NCBI GenBank assembly: GCA_044355655.1
Contig: JBIKXS010000004.1
Span: forward strand, 62,001-126,000
Direction: 5' to 3'
DNA length: 64,000 bases
Source: UBA3064 sp023258775
GTDB taxonomy: Bacteria > Pseudomonadota > Gammaproteobacteria > Burkholderiales > Burkholderiaceae_E
Below, one piece after another: positions 34,553 to 42,720 of this stretch (the stretch's first letter is position 1; every line of letters starts with the position of its first letter). The position numbers were made by a program, and so were the translations under genes. The notes beneath the pieces were generated by a model. The model saw only the letters and a list, made by a program, of their open reading frames with translations. It did no database searches and had not been told where the DNA came from.

Positions 34553-34627
34553 GGGTGGTTAGCTCAGCGGTAGAGCACTGCCTTCACACGGCAGGGGTCA
34601 CAGGTTCAAACCCTGTACCACCCACCA
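34553..34627 (+). tRNA. tRNA-Val (CAC)
   Basis: The 75-base sequence folds into a standard cloverleaf: a fully paired 7-bp acceptor stem (GGGTGGT with ACCACCC), D arm GCTC/GAGC, anticodon stem CTGCC/GGCAG with loop TTCACAC, and T arm ACAGG/CCTGT with loop TTCAAAC. The anticodon CAC at 34585-34587 reads the valine codon GUG. The 3' CCA is encoded. A TATAAT box precedes it and a strong terminator follows. Confidence 0.97.
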
Positions 34628-34674
34628 ATAAAATCCAGTAAAATCGAACACTTATAACCGCACTTGGTTTTGTC

Positions 34675-34704
34675 AAAGTAGTACGATTCTGCCGTACTAC
34701 TTTT
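34675..34704 (+). terminator. Rho-independent terminator of tRNA-Val
   Basis: An 11-bp perfect hairpin (AAAGTAGTACG with CGTACTACTTT, 7-base loop ATTCTGC) ends in a run of four T residues, about 50 bases after the tRNA. It is the clearest intrinsic terminator in the window and could work in both directions. Confidence 0.8.
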
Positions 34705-34825
34705 AGACGCTGATAGCCTTGTTTTCATTATATTTTCTGGTAGCAAAAACACGCTTTCTCCTATAGCATATGCTGATGAAACATGAGATAGTTTCAAGCA
34801 CAATGATTCATTCTATTTTGAGTGA

Positions 34826-34933
34826 ATTGGCTCTTCATGTGGAATTATTGGTGCGGCCTTAGGTAATCAAATTGGTCGAGGCGATGGCAAGACGGTTGGT
34901 ACCACCCTGGTGGGCAGTGAGCAGTTCCCATGA
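34826..34933 (+). pseudogene. Remnant of a glycine-zipper 2TM (17-kDa antigen-like) protein gene
   Basis: The frame encodes GIIGAALGNQIGRGDGKTVG, the hallmark repeat of glycine-zipper 2TM proteins such as the 17-kDa surface antigen family (typically GxLGNQIGxGxGR). It is preceded by an in-frame stop and has no start codon or lipoprotein signal, and it runs into a TGA after 35 codons with a changed tail. It therefore looks like a decayed internal piece of a gene. Its end overlaps the ribosome-site region of the next gene. The other 200 bases back to the tRNA terminator hold nothing I recognise. Confidence 0.6.
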
Positions 34934-34946
34934 GAATGAAGGATCC

Positions 34947-35360
34947 ATGATGATGCTATCGACCGCCAAGCTGATATCGCCAAAAAGTGGCTGCGCTCCC
35001 TTGACGCGCTCGGTGCTTCACAAGTTATTGACGGCGGGTCTTGCATTTTCATGGTCAACCTTGGTCTTAGCTCACCATGGATGGTCGGAATATGATGCCA
35101 CCAAGCCCCTTAAAGTTACCGGCAGAGTCAGCGAGTCCGCTTATGAACACCCCCACGGCTACATCCGATTGCAGGCTGACGGCAGGAATTGGTTCGCGGT
35201 GCTTGCGCCGCCTTCGCGTATGGAAAGCCGCGGCTTAGCAAAAACAGCGATTGCCCCTGGTGCAACGGTTACTGTTGAGGGATATCCTCATCGAAGCAAG
35301 AGTGATGAAATGAGGGCAGAACGGATCACCGCCGAGGGCAAAACAGTCGAACTCCGCTAA
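34947..35360 (+). CDS. DUF6152-like secreted protein
   Basis: The protein of about 137 residues has a signal peptide (LLTAGLAFSWSTLVLA) and a mature part beginning HHGWSEYDATKPLKVTGRVSE, with HPHGYIRLQADG and GATVTVEGYPHR following. This resembles the small periplasmic DUF6152 family, which forms a beta-rich OB-like domain of unknown function. Three ATGs in a row at 34947, 34950 and 34953 follow AAGGA, so either of the later two is best spaced. An open frame continues upstream to a TTG but covers the glycine-zipper remnant. The next gene is a membrane protein on the same strand. Confidence 0.65.
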   Translation: MMMLSTAKLISPKSGCAPLTRSVLHKLLTAGLAFSWSTLVLAHHGWSEYDATKPLKVTGRVSESAYEHPHGYIRLQADGRNWFAVLAPPSRMESRGLAKTAIAPGATVTVEGYPHRSKSDEMRAERITAEGKTVELR

Positions 35361-35394
35361 GCCGTCGAGCGCTGTCACGGCGACGTGCGCAGTT

Positions 35395-35470
35395 ATGACC
35401 ACGAGCGCGGTTGTGGCGTTGAGAGCTGCTGCGACGACGAGCGCTACGAAGACGACGAGCGCTACTAAGT
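35395..35470 (+). repeat. Low-complexity tandem repeat (18-bp unit)
   Basis: Two adjacent 18-base copies of GACGACGAGCGCTAC plus a variable triplet lie at 35434-35469 inside a longer stretch rich in GCG, GAC and GAG. Short open frames across it encode Thr/Ala/Lys or Asp/Glu/Arg repeats with no start codon or family similarity. I treat it as non-coding or decayed sequence between the DUF6152-like and membrane protein genes. Confidence 0.5.
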
Positions 35471-35533
35471 CGACGTGGGCTGCTCGTGTGTCGACTTCCA
35501 AAAAACTATAAGGGCTTACAAGGCACGCTCACG

Positions 35534-36004
35534 ATGCAAGCGATTGAAAGATTTTGGATCTCATCGCTTATGCGTGAATCGACCTGGCTTTATCCTGCCA
35601 TTGAGACAATCCACCTCTTAGGTATGGCTGTCTTGTTCGGGTCGATCATGCTTGTTGACATCCGTCTGATCGGAATTGGTCGAGACATTGACCCGCAGCG
35701 TCTTTTTCGATTTGCAATCCCGCTAACGCTCGCAGGGTTTCTTCTTGCCGGCGCAAGTGGCTTTATGTTGTTCCTGACTGAAGCGTCAACCTTCATTGCT
35801 TCAAGACTTTTCGTGTTGAAGATTAGCCTTATATTCATGCTCGTGTGCAATGCCGCCTCCGTTCACTTACGAATCAAACAGGACATCAGGCCTCATCGAG
35901 ATGGCGGCGACGAGTTTCCACCCTTGATACGATTACAGGCGGTGCTTTCAATGCTTGGTTGGGCCGCAGTCCTCGCGATGGGGCGTTGGTTAGCGTACCT
36001 GTGA
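35534..36004 (+). CDS. Four-helix membrane protein (DUF6644-like)
   Basis: The ATG at 35534 gives 156 residues with four hydrophobic helices (IETIHLLGMAVLFGSIMLVD; FAIPLTLAGFLLAGASGFML; LFVLKISLIFMLVCNA; AVLSMLGWAAVLAMGRWLAYL). The opening, ERFWISSLMRESTWLYPAIETIHLLG, resembles an uncharacterised membrane family often found beside DUF6152 proteins. The conserved His in the first helix could bind haem, but that is speculation. It lies about 170 bases after the DUF6152-like gene. The 250 bases after it hold only short hairpins. Confidence 0.6.
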   Translation: MQAIERFWISSLMRESTWLYPAIETIHLLGMAVLFGSIMLVDIRLIGIGRDIDPQRLFRFAIPLTLAGFLLAGASGFMLFLTEASTFIASRLFVLKISLIFMLVCNAASVHLRIKQDIRPHRDGGDEFPPLIRLQAVLSMLGWAAVLAMGRWLAYL

Positions 36005-36254
36005 GCCTAGAGTTCGCCTCATACACATCGGATGCAAAACATTCGTCGCATGCTCCCAAAGCATGAGCACGATGCGCAGCAAATGCGATACGCTGCCTTA
36101 AATGCCATAGCCATACCGCCTCAAACAGTCTTGTGGCGAAGGCTCCGGGTGTGGGAAGCGTTTCAGACTGGTCCTCAAGGGTCAAAATGGGTCACGCTTT
36201 CCCCGAACATCAACGACCAGAATAACCTGCTTTCTCCACGCCGACTTTTTTGAC

Positions 36255-38375
36255 TTGTCCTTGAAAGCCCTGCACTCACCTTCTCGGCGCATTGCCGGCA
36301 TCGATGGATTACGCGCACTTGCTGTGATCGCCGTCATGGTTTTCCACGCCGATGTTGCCATCGGTCGTGGTGGCTATCTTGGCGTGGATGTCTTCTTCGT
36401 TATTTCAGGATTTCTGATCACAAGTATCTTGCTGCGGGAGCTCAGAAGCGACGGGGCAATCTCGTTCGCTGACTTTTTTGAGCGTCGAGCCAGACGCATA
36501 ATGCCTGCGATGCTCGCCGTGATCGGCGGCACGGCGCTCGCTTGTCAGCTCCTAAGGCCAGAAGCGCTTCCTGCCCTCGGTAACGATGCCATCGCTTCCT
36601 TACTCATGCTGGCGAACTGGCATTTTGTACTGAACGGCATTTCGTACTTTGAAAAGTACGAAGGTTACCGGATGCTCGAACACTTCTGGTCGCTAGCCCT
36701 GGAGGAGCAGTTTTACATGGCCTGGCCGTTGGTCGTGCTCGCAGTGGCGGCGCGCTGGGGCCGGGCAGGTCTTGGACGTTTTGCTGCTGGCCTTGCCTTT
36801 GGTTCTGCGGTTTGGATGGCTTGGCTTGCCTATGTGCTTGGGTTTCCCGAATCGATGGACATCAATCGGGTGTACTTCGGTACGGACACTCATGCGGTGG
36901 GCCTTCTCGTTGGCGCTGCGCTTGCCTGTTCGTTTGCACGTGTCAAGGCCTACCTTCGCCTACGCTATGAAGCGCGGCGGGAGTTGATCGCGAGACTACT
37001 TGCGTTTTGCAGCCTCACAGGATTGCTCATCTTACTCACGCAAGTGGCTGAAAATCATCCGCTGCTTTATCCCCTCGGCTTTGTTGTAACAAGCCTTTGC
37101 ACGGCCGGACTAATTTTTGCTTTTACGATCTCACCAAGCTGCGGCAAGGTTTTCGATCTACAGCCTTTAAAATGGATTGGCGAACGGTCCTATGGCATTT
37201 ATCTATGGCATTGGCCGGTGTTTGCACTTACCCGCCCCGGGCTCGACATCGACCTCTCCCAGGACCAGACCTTTTTGCTGCGCTGCCTGATCACCCTTGC
37301 GCTGGCAGCGATTTCCTATCACCTGATTGAAGTCCCGATGCTTTCGTCGAGGACGCCTTTAATCAACGGGAATCGACAGCGCCTCGCCTTGTTTGCCCTT
37401 AGTACGGCTATCGTTTCTGGTTTATCGGTGTTTATTATCCAGACAGAGCAGAGCGACAGCCTGAATCCTCGAGCGCTACTGCTCAGCAGCAATGCAGCAC
37501 CCGCGAACGAAACTCGGCGCGTTGAAATGCAATCAATGCTCCAACGCTACGACTTGGGGTCTTGGCGTGGTGGCTCGCAGGACGTCAAAGCTGGTGCATC
37601 GGAAGTCAAGGAAAATGCTCAATCAGCCTTTGCACCAAATCTTGAGCAACCCCGTCGTGATTGGTCAGCGTTTTTGGCATCCGCGATTGCAAACCGAACT
37701 GAACTTGGCATGAAGCGAGAAGCCGATAACCTGCATGCTACCGTACCCCCAACTCGCGAAAGTGTCGATAAGGCATCTCTAGCCGCAAATGATGCTGTTG
37801 TTCCGCCGAGTAACGTGTCCGCACCGCCAGCTACTAGCAGCACAGCCTTATCCGTTCGACCGGTTGCTAGTACGACGACAACTGTTAACCCCTCGAACTA
37901 TAGTGCGATTACCCTCTTTGGTGACTCGGTATTGCTCGGCGCGAGGGGGTTGATCGAGCGCAGCATGGCCGAGGCCGCCGTACACGCAGAGGTCGGCTGG
38001 CAGGCCTCAGATGTGCTTAATACCTTGCAACGAGTTCGAGAATCTGGTGAACTTCATCCGATTGTATTGATCCATTTGGGCACCAATGGCTATGTAACAG
38101 AAAAGCAATTGCGGACAATTCTTGACATGCTTAGGGACCGACAACGCGTGCTTGTCGTTAATACCAGAGTACCGAAGCGCTGGATGGCTGCAAATAATGC
38201 GCTGATTGAGGCTGTAGTGCCAACATACAGAAACACGGTGTTGATTGACTGGTTTGGAATTTCTGATAGCAGGTCTGATTATTTCGTTGCTGATGGCGTA
38301 CACCTGACAGCTAGCGGGATGCGGGCTTTCGTGGCTGCGGTGACAAGCAACACCTTGATCGCGCAAGCGAGATGA
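36255..38375 (+). CDS. Membrane acyltransferase fused to SGNH esterase (OafA/OatA-like)
   Basis: This 706-residue protein has an N-terminal acyltransferase-3 membrane domain (RRIAGIDGLRALAVIAVMVFHA, GVDVFFVISGFLITSILLREL, FWSLALEEQFYMAWP) of about ten helices to residue 390, a disordered linker, and a C-terminal periplasmic SGNH hydrolase-like domain with GDS at 556-558, GTN at 609-611 and DGVH at 680-683. Such fusions O-acetylate peptidoglycan or surface glycans: the membrane part supplies acetyl groups and the SGNH part transfers them. The only available start is TTG at 36255, without a clear ribosome site, so the N-terminus is uncertain. A secreted SGNH protein gene follows after 40 bases. 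Confidence 0.88.
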   Translation: MSLKALHSPSRRIAGIDGLRALAVIAVMVFHADVAIGRGGYLGVDVFFVISGFLITSILLRELRSDGAISFADFFERRARRIMPAMLAVIGGTALACQLLRPEALPALGNDAIASLLMLANWHFVLNGISYFEKYEGYRMLEHFWSLALEEQFYMAWPLVVLAVAARWGRAGLGRFAAGLAFGSAVWMAWLAYVLGFPESMDINRVYFGTDTHAVGLLVGAALACSFARVKAYLRLRYEARRELIARLLAFCSLTGLLILLTQVAENHPLLYPLGFVVTSLCTAGLIFAFTISPSCGKVFDLQPLKWIGERSYGIYLWHWPVFALTRPGLDIDLSQDQTFLLRCLITLALAAISYHLIEVPMLSSRTPLINGNRQRLALFALSTAIVSGLSVFIIQTEQSDSLNPRALLLSSNAAPANETRRVEMQSMLQRYDLGSWRGGSQDVKAGASEVKENAQSAFAPNLEQPRRDWSAFLASAIANRTELGMKREADNLHATVPPTRESVDKASLAANDAVVPPSNVSAPPATSSTALSVRPVASTTTTVNPSNYSAITLFGDSVLLGARGLIERSMAEAAVHAEVGWQASDVLNTLQRVRESGELHPIVLIHLGTNGYVTEKQLRTILDMLRDRQRVLVVNTRVPKRWMAANNALIEAVVPTYRNTVLIDWFGISDSRSDYFVADGVHLTASGMRAFVAAVTSNTLIAQAR

Positions 38376-38415
38376 CCAATAAAATACATTGAACGGTTCA
38401 ATTAAGCGACCGATT

Positions 38416-40125
38416 ATGTCGATGATCGAATCTGCTGGGACCTTATTAAGTTTAAGCAAAATCTTCTGTAGATTTCGGCTCCTGCCTTGTTTCTTGTTAA
38501 TTCCTTTTTCTGTAACTCCCGTCGCAAGCGCAGATGCTGCTTATGATCTTCCCGACTTAGTCTGTCCTTCTGGCGCTCGGCTCGCAAAAGGTAAACACTT
38601 TCCATCTGTTGCAGCAGCACGCGCAGCCCTGAGAACCCCGCCGGAACAAAGCGCTGGTCTGGGTGTCATTGCGAATCCCAACGCCCTGGACGATCAGGGA
38701 GCTAAAGCAGCAATGCTGCAAAGCAAGGTGTTCAGCGCTGCAGGCAGGCATGCGCAACAGGATCATCGAAATTTTCAATCATTACTGGATACAAAGCTTG
38801 CGCGCTTGTTTCAGCCAGCGACTGACCAGGACGATAGCAACAATGCGAATCTATTGTCGGACTCACTAGCGAGTGCTAGTCCAGCACCAGGGTTTCGGCG
38901 ATTGGGGATTTGGGGCGATAGCCATTTAGCATCAGGGGTTTTCGTTGAAGAACTCGCGCGACGCTTGGCGCTGCAGGGCGTTGCTGTGGGTACATCGTTT
39001 ATTCCTCCCTACATGCCCAGGCGAGGCGTACGTCTACCCCTGAGGGCTTTTTGCCTGAGTGATGACTGGCGTTTTAAAGGGATTTTCCAAGGGGACGCGC
39101 AAGCCGATACTGGGCCAGCACTTGCAGAAATGCGAAGTCGTGGGCAGGCTGCTGCAAGTGCTCAGCCGACAGGCAGTCAACAACTTGGTAAAGCCAATCA
39201 GAGTCTTGCAAGCCCATTAGGATCGGCAACTGAAGCATTCTTAGGACTTGATTTAAGAGATGAGGAAAAGCAAAGTGACATTACTGCCCTACGTATGCTC
39301 TATCGAACGCTCCAAGCGCCATTAGAACTGTCGATTGCAATCAACCATCAGCCCGAACGCATCATTCGATTCGACGAAGCGACCGAGCCAAGCGCTGTTA
39401 CAAAATTTCCGATCGAAGCCGAAGATGGTGGGCGACTGTCAACCCTGAGCATTCGAGTCCTTAGTGGTGAGTTGGCGATTCAGGGCTTTGAAATCGATCG
39501 TGAATTAAATCCCACGCTAAGTATCGATACGCTTGCCTTTCCTGGAGCCACCGTTAATGGCTGGGCACAGCTAAACCCAAGTTCACTGACGAGCTTGATT
39601 GAAGATCGACCTTATGATGCAGTCATTCTTGAGTATGGGACCAATGAGGCTGCTGGCGATTTTGATCCTAGCCAATACACCGAAGCCCTGAGGCAAGCCT
39701 TGACCAAGATGCGTGAAGTGATGCCCAAGGTGCCTTGTTTGCTGATTGGTGCGCCAGACCGAGGAAGTACAGATCGTGTTATTCGCAGCCAACGCGCCAC
39801 AAGATCCGTGCGTAGCGGCAACTTTGATCGGACTCAGCGTCTCAAAGCCTCACTAATTCATAAGCAGGTTAACGCAATACAGTCGCGTATTGGTTCACAG
39901 TTTGGGTGCCATAGCTGGGACTGGCAGCAGGCCATGGGTGGGCCTGGTGCCGCCTATCGCTGGGCGCGTGCAAAGCCAGCATTGATGTCGCGTGATCTCA
40001 TTCACCTGACTGCCGATGGTTACCGGCAAAGCGCCGAGGTCTTGGCAGTCAAGCTGGGTTGGGGTCAGAGTCAGACCAGCAGTCGTGCTTCGGGCGCTGA
40101 GGCAGTTCGCGAAATACCTCGCTAA
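38416..40125 (+). CDS. Secreted SGNH/GDSL hydrolase-like protein
   Basis: From the ATG at 38416 the product has about 569 residues, with a hydrophobic N-terminal segment (RLLPCFLLIPFSVTPVASA) acting as signal peptide or anchor. SGNH blocks are GIWGDSHLASG (near residue 165), EYGTNEAAGDF and DLIHLTADGYRQ with the catalytic Asp/His near the C-terminus. A long insertion separates block I from the rest. It is probably an esterase or acetyl transferase acting on a periplasmic glycan together with the preceding acyltransferase. Its stop overlaps the stop of the convergent Bug gene (CTAA). Confidence 0.75.
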   Translation: MSMIESAGTLLSLSKIFCRFRLLPCFLLIPFSVTPVASADAAYDLPDLVCPSGARLAKGKHFPSVAAARAALRTPPEQSAGLGVIANPNALDDQGAKAAMLQSKVFSAAGRHAQQDHRNFQSLLDTKLARLFQPATDQDDSNNANLLSDSLASASPAPGFRRLGIWGDSHLASGVFVEELARRLALQGVAVGTSFIPPYMPRRGVRLPLRAFCLSDDWRFKGIFQGDAQADTGPALAEMRSRGQAAASAQPTGSQQLGKANQSLASPLGSATEAFLGLDLRDEEKQSDITALRMLYRTLQAPLELSIAINHQPERIIRFDEATEPSAVTKFPIEAEDGGRLSTLSIRVLSGELAIQGFEIDRELNPTLSIDTLAFPGATVNGWAQLNPSSLTSLIEDRPYDAVILEYGTNEAAGDFDPSQYTEALRQALTKMREVMPKVPCLLIGAPDRGSTDRVIRSQRATRSVRSGNFDRTQRLKASLIHKQVNAIQSRIGSQFGCHSWDWQQAMGGPGAAYRWARAKPALMSRDLIHLTADGYRQSAEVLAVKLGWGQSQTSSRASGAEAVREIPR

Positions 40126-41090
40126 ATCTTGAGTGATTTGGCAACATTTGCCCAGATTAGGCTTTGCTCAGCCAGATAACTTCGGAAAGACTGTGGCGTG
40201 CGAGGATCAGCTTCAATCCCTAATTTCTCAAAACGTTCAAGCAGGGGACCTTCCTTTAACATGCTTATTGCAACGGCGTGAACTTTGGCTACAACTGATT
40301 CCGGTAAACCAGCCGGACCGAGAAGGCCGAACCAGCCTTGCGCAATGAATCCTGGGTGAATCTCATGAAGTGTTGGAACATTGGCAAGAACGGGCGCACG
40401 CTGCGATCCCGTGGTCGCCAAGACTCGTAGCTTTCCCGCTGCTGCATTACTGACCGTATTAGTAAGCGCACTTTCAAAGGATAAATCCACGACCCCAGCG
40501 AGCAAGTCTTGCATTGCAGGGGCAGCACCTTTGTAGGGAACATGAACCAGATCAACGCCAAATGTCTTACAAAACCGCTCGCCAACTAAATGAGGTAGAG
40601 ATCCGTTACCAACGCTTGCGTAGGTGATTTTTCCTGGACGCTCTTTCGCTGCGCGTATTAAATCGGGGATGCTCTGAAATGGGGTCTTAATCCCTGCAAG
40701 CAGGGCTCCAGGCGTGTTGACAATGTTTGTAATTGGGGTGAAGTCCTTTTCAGGGTTGAAGGGCAAGTTTGGCGTGACGTGTGGCGCGATCGATATCGCA
40801 CTTACTGTCATCACGCCCAACGTGTAGCCATCGGGCGACGACCTTGCCAGAGCAGCTGTCCCAATATTACCCCCTGCTCCCGCTTTGTTCTCAACAGTGC
40901 AAGCCTGACCAAAAGCTTCAGTGATCCTTTTAGCAAGTTCGCGCGCTACCAAATCTGTAACGCCGCCCGGCGGAAATGGCACAATCATAGTAATGGGCTT
41001 ATTCGGATAGTTTGTCTGCGCGAACAAAGGCGAACTGAAGCCAACGAGACCCGTTGAAAAACCACGCTTTATGAGATCACGACGATTCAT
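40122..41090 (-). CDS. Bug/TctC-family periplasmic solute-binding protein
   Basis: This 322-residue protein has a twin-arginine-like N-terminus (MNRRDLIKRGFSTG) and signal peptide ending near LFAQ, then the family opening YPNKPITMIVPFPPGGVTDLVAR and the block NKAGAGGNIGTAALARSSPDGYTLG. Bug proteins bind carboxylates and are very numerous in Burkholderiales, often without adjacent TctAB membrane genes, as here. The ligand cannot be predicted. A concentric dyad lies just upstream. Confidence 0.9.
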   Translation of the reverse strand: MNRRDLIKRGFSTGLVGFSSPLFAQTNYPNKPITMIVPFPPGGVTDLVARELAKRITEAFGQACTVENKAGAGGNIGTAALARSSPDGYTLGVMTVSAISIAPHVTPNLPFNPEKDFTPITNIVNTPGALLAGIKTPFQSIPDLIRAAKERPGKITYASVGNGSLPHLVGERFCKTFGVDLVHVPYKGAAPAMQDLLAGVVDLSFESALTNTVSNAAAGKLRVLATTGSQRAPVLANVPTLHEIHPGFIAQGWFGLLGPAGLPESVVAKVHAVAISMLKEGPLLERFEKLGIEADPRTPQSFRSYLAEQSLIWANVAKSLKI

Positions 41091-41117
41091 ATCTGATTAG
41101 TCCTTTGCGATGTCGGT

Positions 41118-41154
41118 ATCAATAGAATACTTAATCGATTAAATTTTGATTGAT
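41118..41154. promoter_or_regulatory. Concentric dyad upstream of the Bug gene (candidate operator)
   Basis: A perfect 12-base palindrome TTAATCGATTAA (41131-41142) is flanked almost symmetrically by ATCAAT (41118-41123) and ATTGAT (41149-41154). It lies 28-64 bases upstream of the Bug protein start, a typical place for a dimeric repressor or activator site. No regulator gene is adjacent. Confidence 0.45.
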
Positions 41155-41219
41155 GAAATGCTTGGGTTCATGTCGACCTAATAAAGTTTGAGGATGCTTC
41201 CTATTTATATCATCTATAA

Positions 41220-42197
41220 CTAATAGCGTGAAAAACCTGCTAAGCGCTGAGCGATAATTGCCTCTGCCTCTGCCATGATTCGATCGATTAATGCTTTGAC
41301 GGTTGGGATGTCATGAATCAAACCAGCTACCATGCCGCAACTCCAAGCGCCAGCATCCATGTCACCTTCAAGCATGATTTTGGGATAAACACCGGCAACT
41401 TCATCGACGATGTCCTCAAACCTCAAGCCAGTTCCGAGCAGTTTTTCTTTTTCAAGTAAACGGTCGACAACAGCGTTTTTCAAAACCCTTTCGGTATTAC
41501 GCAAGGGGCGCATCACCAATCGTGTATCGAGTTCGCTTGCAGCGACAATCGCATCTTTGACATGTTGATGTACCGGAGCTTCTTGGGTTGCAATAAAACG
41601 TGTGCCCATATTTATACCCTCAGCACCAAGGGCAAGTGCAGCAACTAAACTGCGGCCATCTGCCATCCCACCACTTGCCACAAACGGGATCTTAAGTTCG
41701 TCGGCGGCACGAGGCAAAAGTATAAAATTCGGAACGTCATCTTCCCCTGGATGCCCGCCACATTCAAAGCCGTCCACACTGACCGCGTCACAGCCGATAG
41801 CCTGTGCCTTGAGCGAATGTCGCACGCTCGTGCATTTATGAATCACTTTAATGCCGGCTTCTTGGAGCATAGGCAACCACTTTTGTGGATTATTTCCAGC
41901 GGTCTCGACCGCCTTAACGCCCCCTTCGACAATCGCCTTTATGTAGCCCGGGTAATCAGGACTAGTCACGGTAGGCAGAAATGTGAGATTAACGCCAAAG
42001 GGCTTATCGGTAAGGGAACGGCACTTGGCGATTTCCTCAGAAAGCAAAGCGGGCGATTTCTGTGTGAGACCCGTGATGATGCCCAAGCCACCCGCATTAC
42101 TTACTGCGGCAGCTAATTCAGCAAAGCCCACATAATGCATGCCACCCTGAATAATCGGGTGCTGAATACCAAAAAGCTCTGTAATTCGTGTTTTCAT
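41220..42197 (-). CDS. Nitronate monooxygenase / 2-nitropropane dioxygenase-like flavoprotein
   Basis: The ATG at 42197 gives 325 residues of a TIM-barrel FMN protein: ELFGIQHPIIQGGMHYVG, SNAGGLGIITGL, KPFGVNLTF, CDAVSVDGFECGGHPGEDDV and VASGGMADGRSLVAALALGAEGINMGTRF. These are the motifs of the nitronate monooxygenase/FabK superfamily. A FabK-type enoyl reductase is less likely. In Burkholderiales such genes often lie near CoA-linked catabolic enzymes. Start sites further upstream lack family similarity. It is divergent from the SDR gene across a 523-base region. Confidence 0.85.
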   Translation of the reverse strand: MKTRITELFGIQHPIIQGGMHYVGFAELAAAVSNAGGLGIITGLTQKSPALLSEEIAKCRSLTDKPFGVNLTFLPTVTSPDYPGYIKAIVEGGVKAVETAGNNPQKWLPMLQEAGIKVIHKCTSVRHSLKAQAIGCDAVSVDGFECGGHPGEDDVPNFILLPRAADELKIPFVASGGMADGRSLVAALALGAEGINMGTRFIATQEAPVHQHVKDAIVAASELDTRLVMRPLRNTERVLKNAVVDRLLEKEKLLGTGLRFEDIVDEVAGVYPKIMLEGDMDAGAWSCGMVAGLIHDIPTVKALIDRIMAEAEAIIAQRLAGFSRY

Positions 42198-42291
42198 AAC
42201 GTTATGCTCGTCCTCGGCTTGAAAGGTTTGGTTCCTTGGCGATATGAATCCCACTGCTCGCTTGAATCGAAACGATCTCATCATGCAAGAC

Positions 42292-42305
42292 ATCCTGATC
42301 AGGAT
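42292..42305. promoter_or_regulatory. 14-base perfect palindrome
   Basis: ATCCTGATCAGGAT is a perfect palindrome 95 bases upstream of the nitronate monooxygenase-like start. It may be an operator for that gene. There is no loop, so it is unlikely to be an RNA hairpin. This and the repeat array are the only structures I see in the 42198-42720 gap, apart from an AT-rich stretch (42670-42690) that may be the SDR promoter. Confidence 0.35.
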
Positions 42306-42429
42306 AGCTTGATGCCATGTTTCGATACCCTATCTTGAGTTCCAATTACTTGCTCCATACTGATTCAATCTTAAGCGAGCGACATGTCTCAGAAATGGAA
42401 ACCACCTTTGTTTTCATCAAGGACTGAAT

Positions 42430-42560
42430 TCTTTTGCACCCTGAACTGACTTCTTTTGCATCCACAAGTGACTTCTTTTGCGTCCTGAAATGACTTCTTT
42501 TGCATCCTGAAATGACTTTTTTAGATGCTGAACCGGCTTCTTTTGTATGCTGTATTGTCT
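42430..42560. repeat. 22-bp tandem direct-repeat array (six units)
   Basis: The element TTCTTTTGC recurs with starts at 42430, 42452, 42474 and 42496, exactly 22 bases apart, followed by degenerate copies at 42518 and 42539. The best-conserved units continue with ATCC and end TGAAATGAC. There are no spacers between units, and 22 is not a multiple of three, so the array is not coding. It occupies the divergent region between the nitronate monooxygenase-like and SDR genes. A period of about two helical turns would place every copy on the same face of the DNA. Confidence 0.85.
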
Positions 42561-42720
42561 CGTCCATCATTGTGTTGACTTGTGGTCTATCAGATTGAGT
42601 CCGAGGCTTATCTGCGTTGTGGTCATTGTCCTGCTTGCGCCACACGCCTTAAGCCTTTTGGCATGAATCCTATTTATTATTATTATTTATAACTTTAAGC
42701 GAATCTTTAAGGGCGACAAT

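Noticed and set aside
36020..36100. A terminator after the DUF6644-like gene
   Set aside because: The CATGCT/AGCATG and TGCTC/GAGCA inverted repeats are only 5-6 bp and lack a U-tract.
35886..36185. A 99-residue reverse-strand open frame after the DUF6644-like gene
   Set aside because: It overlaps the end of that gene antisense, lacks a ribosome site and resembles no family; the area is likely non-coding.
42346..42645. A 99-residue reverse-strand open frame across the first repeat array
   Set aside because: It reads through 22-bp repeats, which shift frame at each unit, giving no repeated peptide of constant phase. It has no ribosome site or family similarity and is better explained as intergenic DNA.
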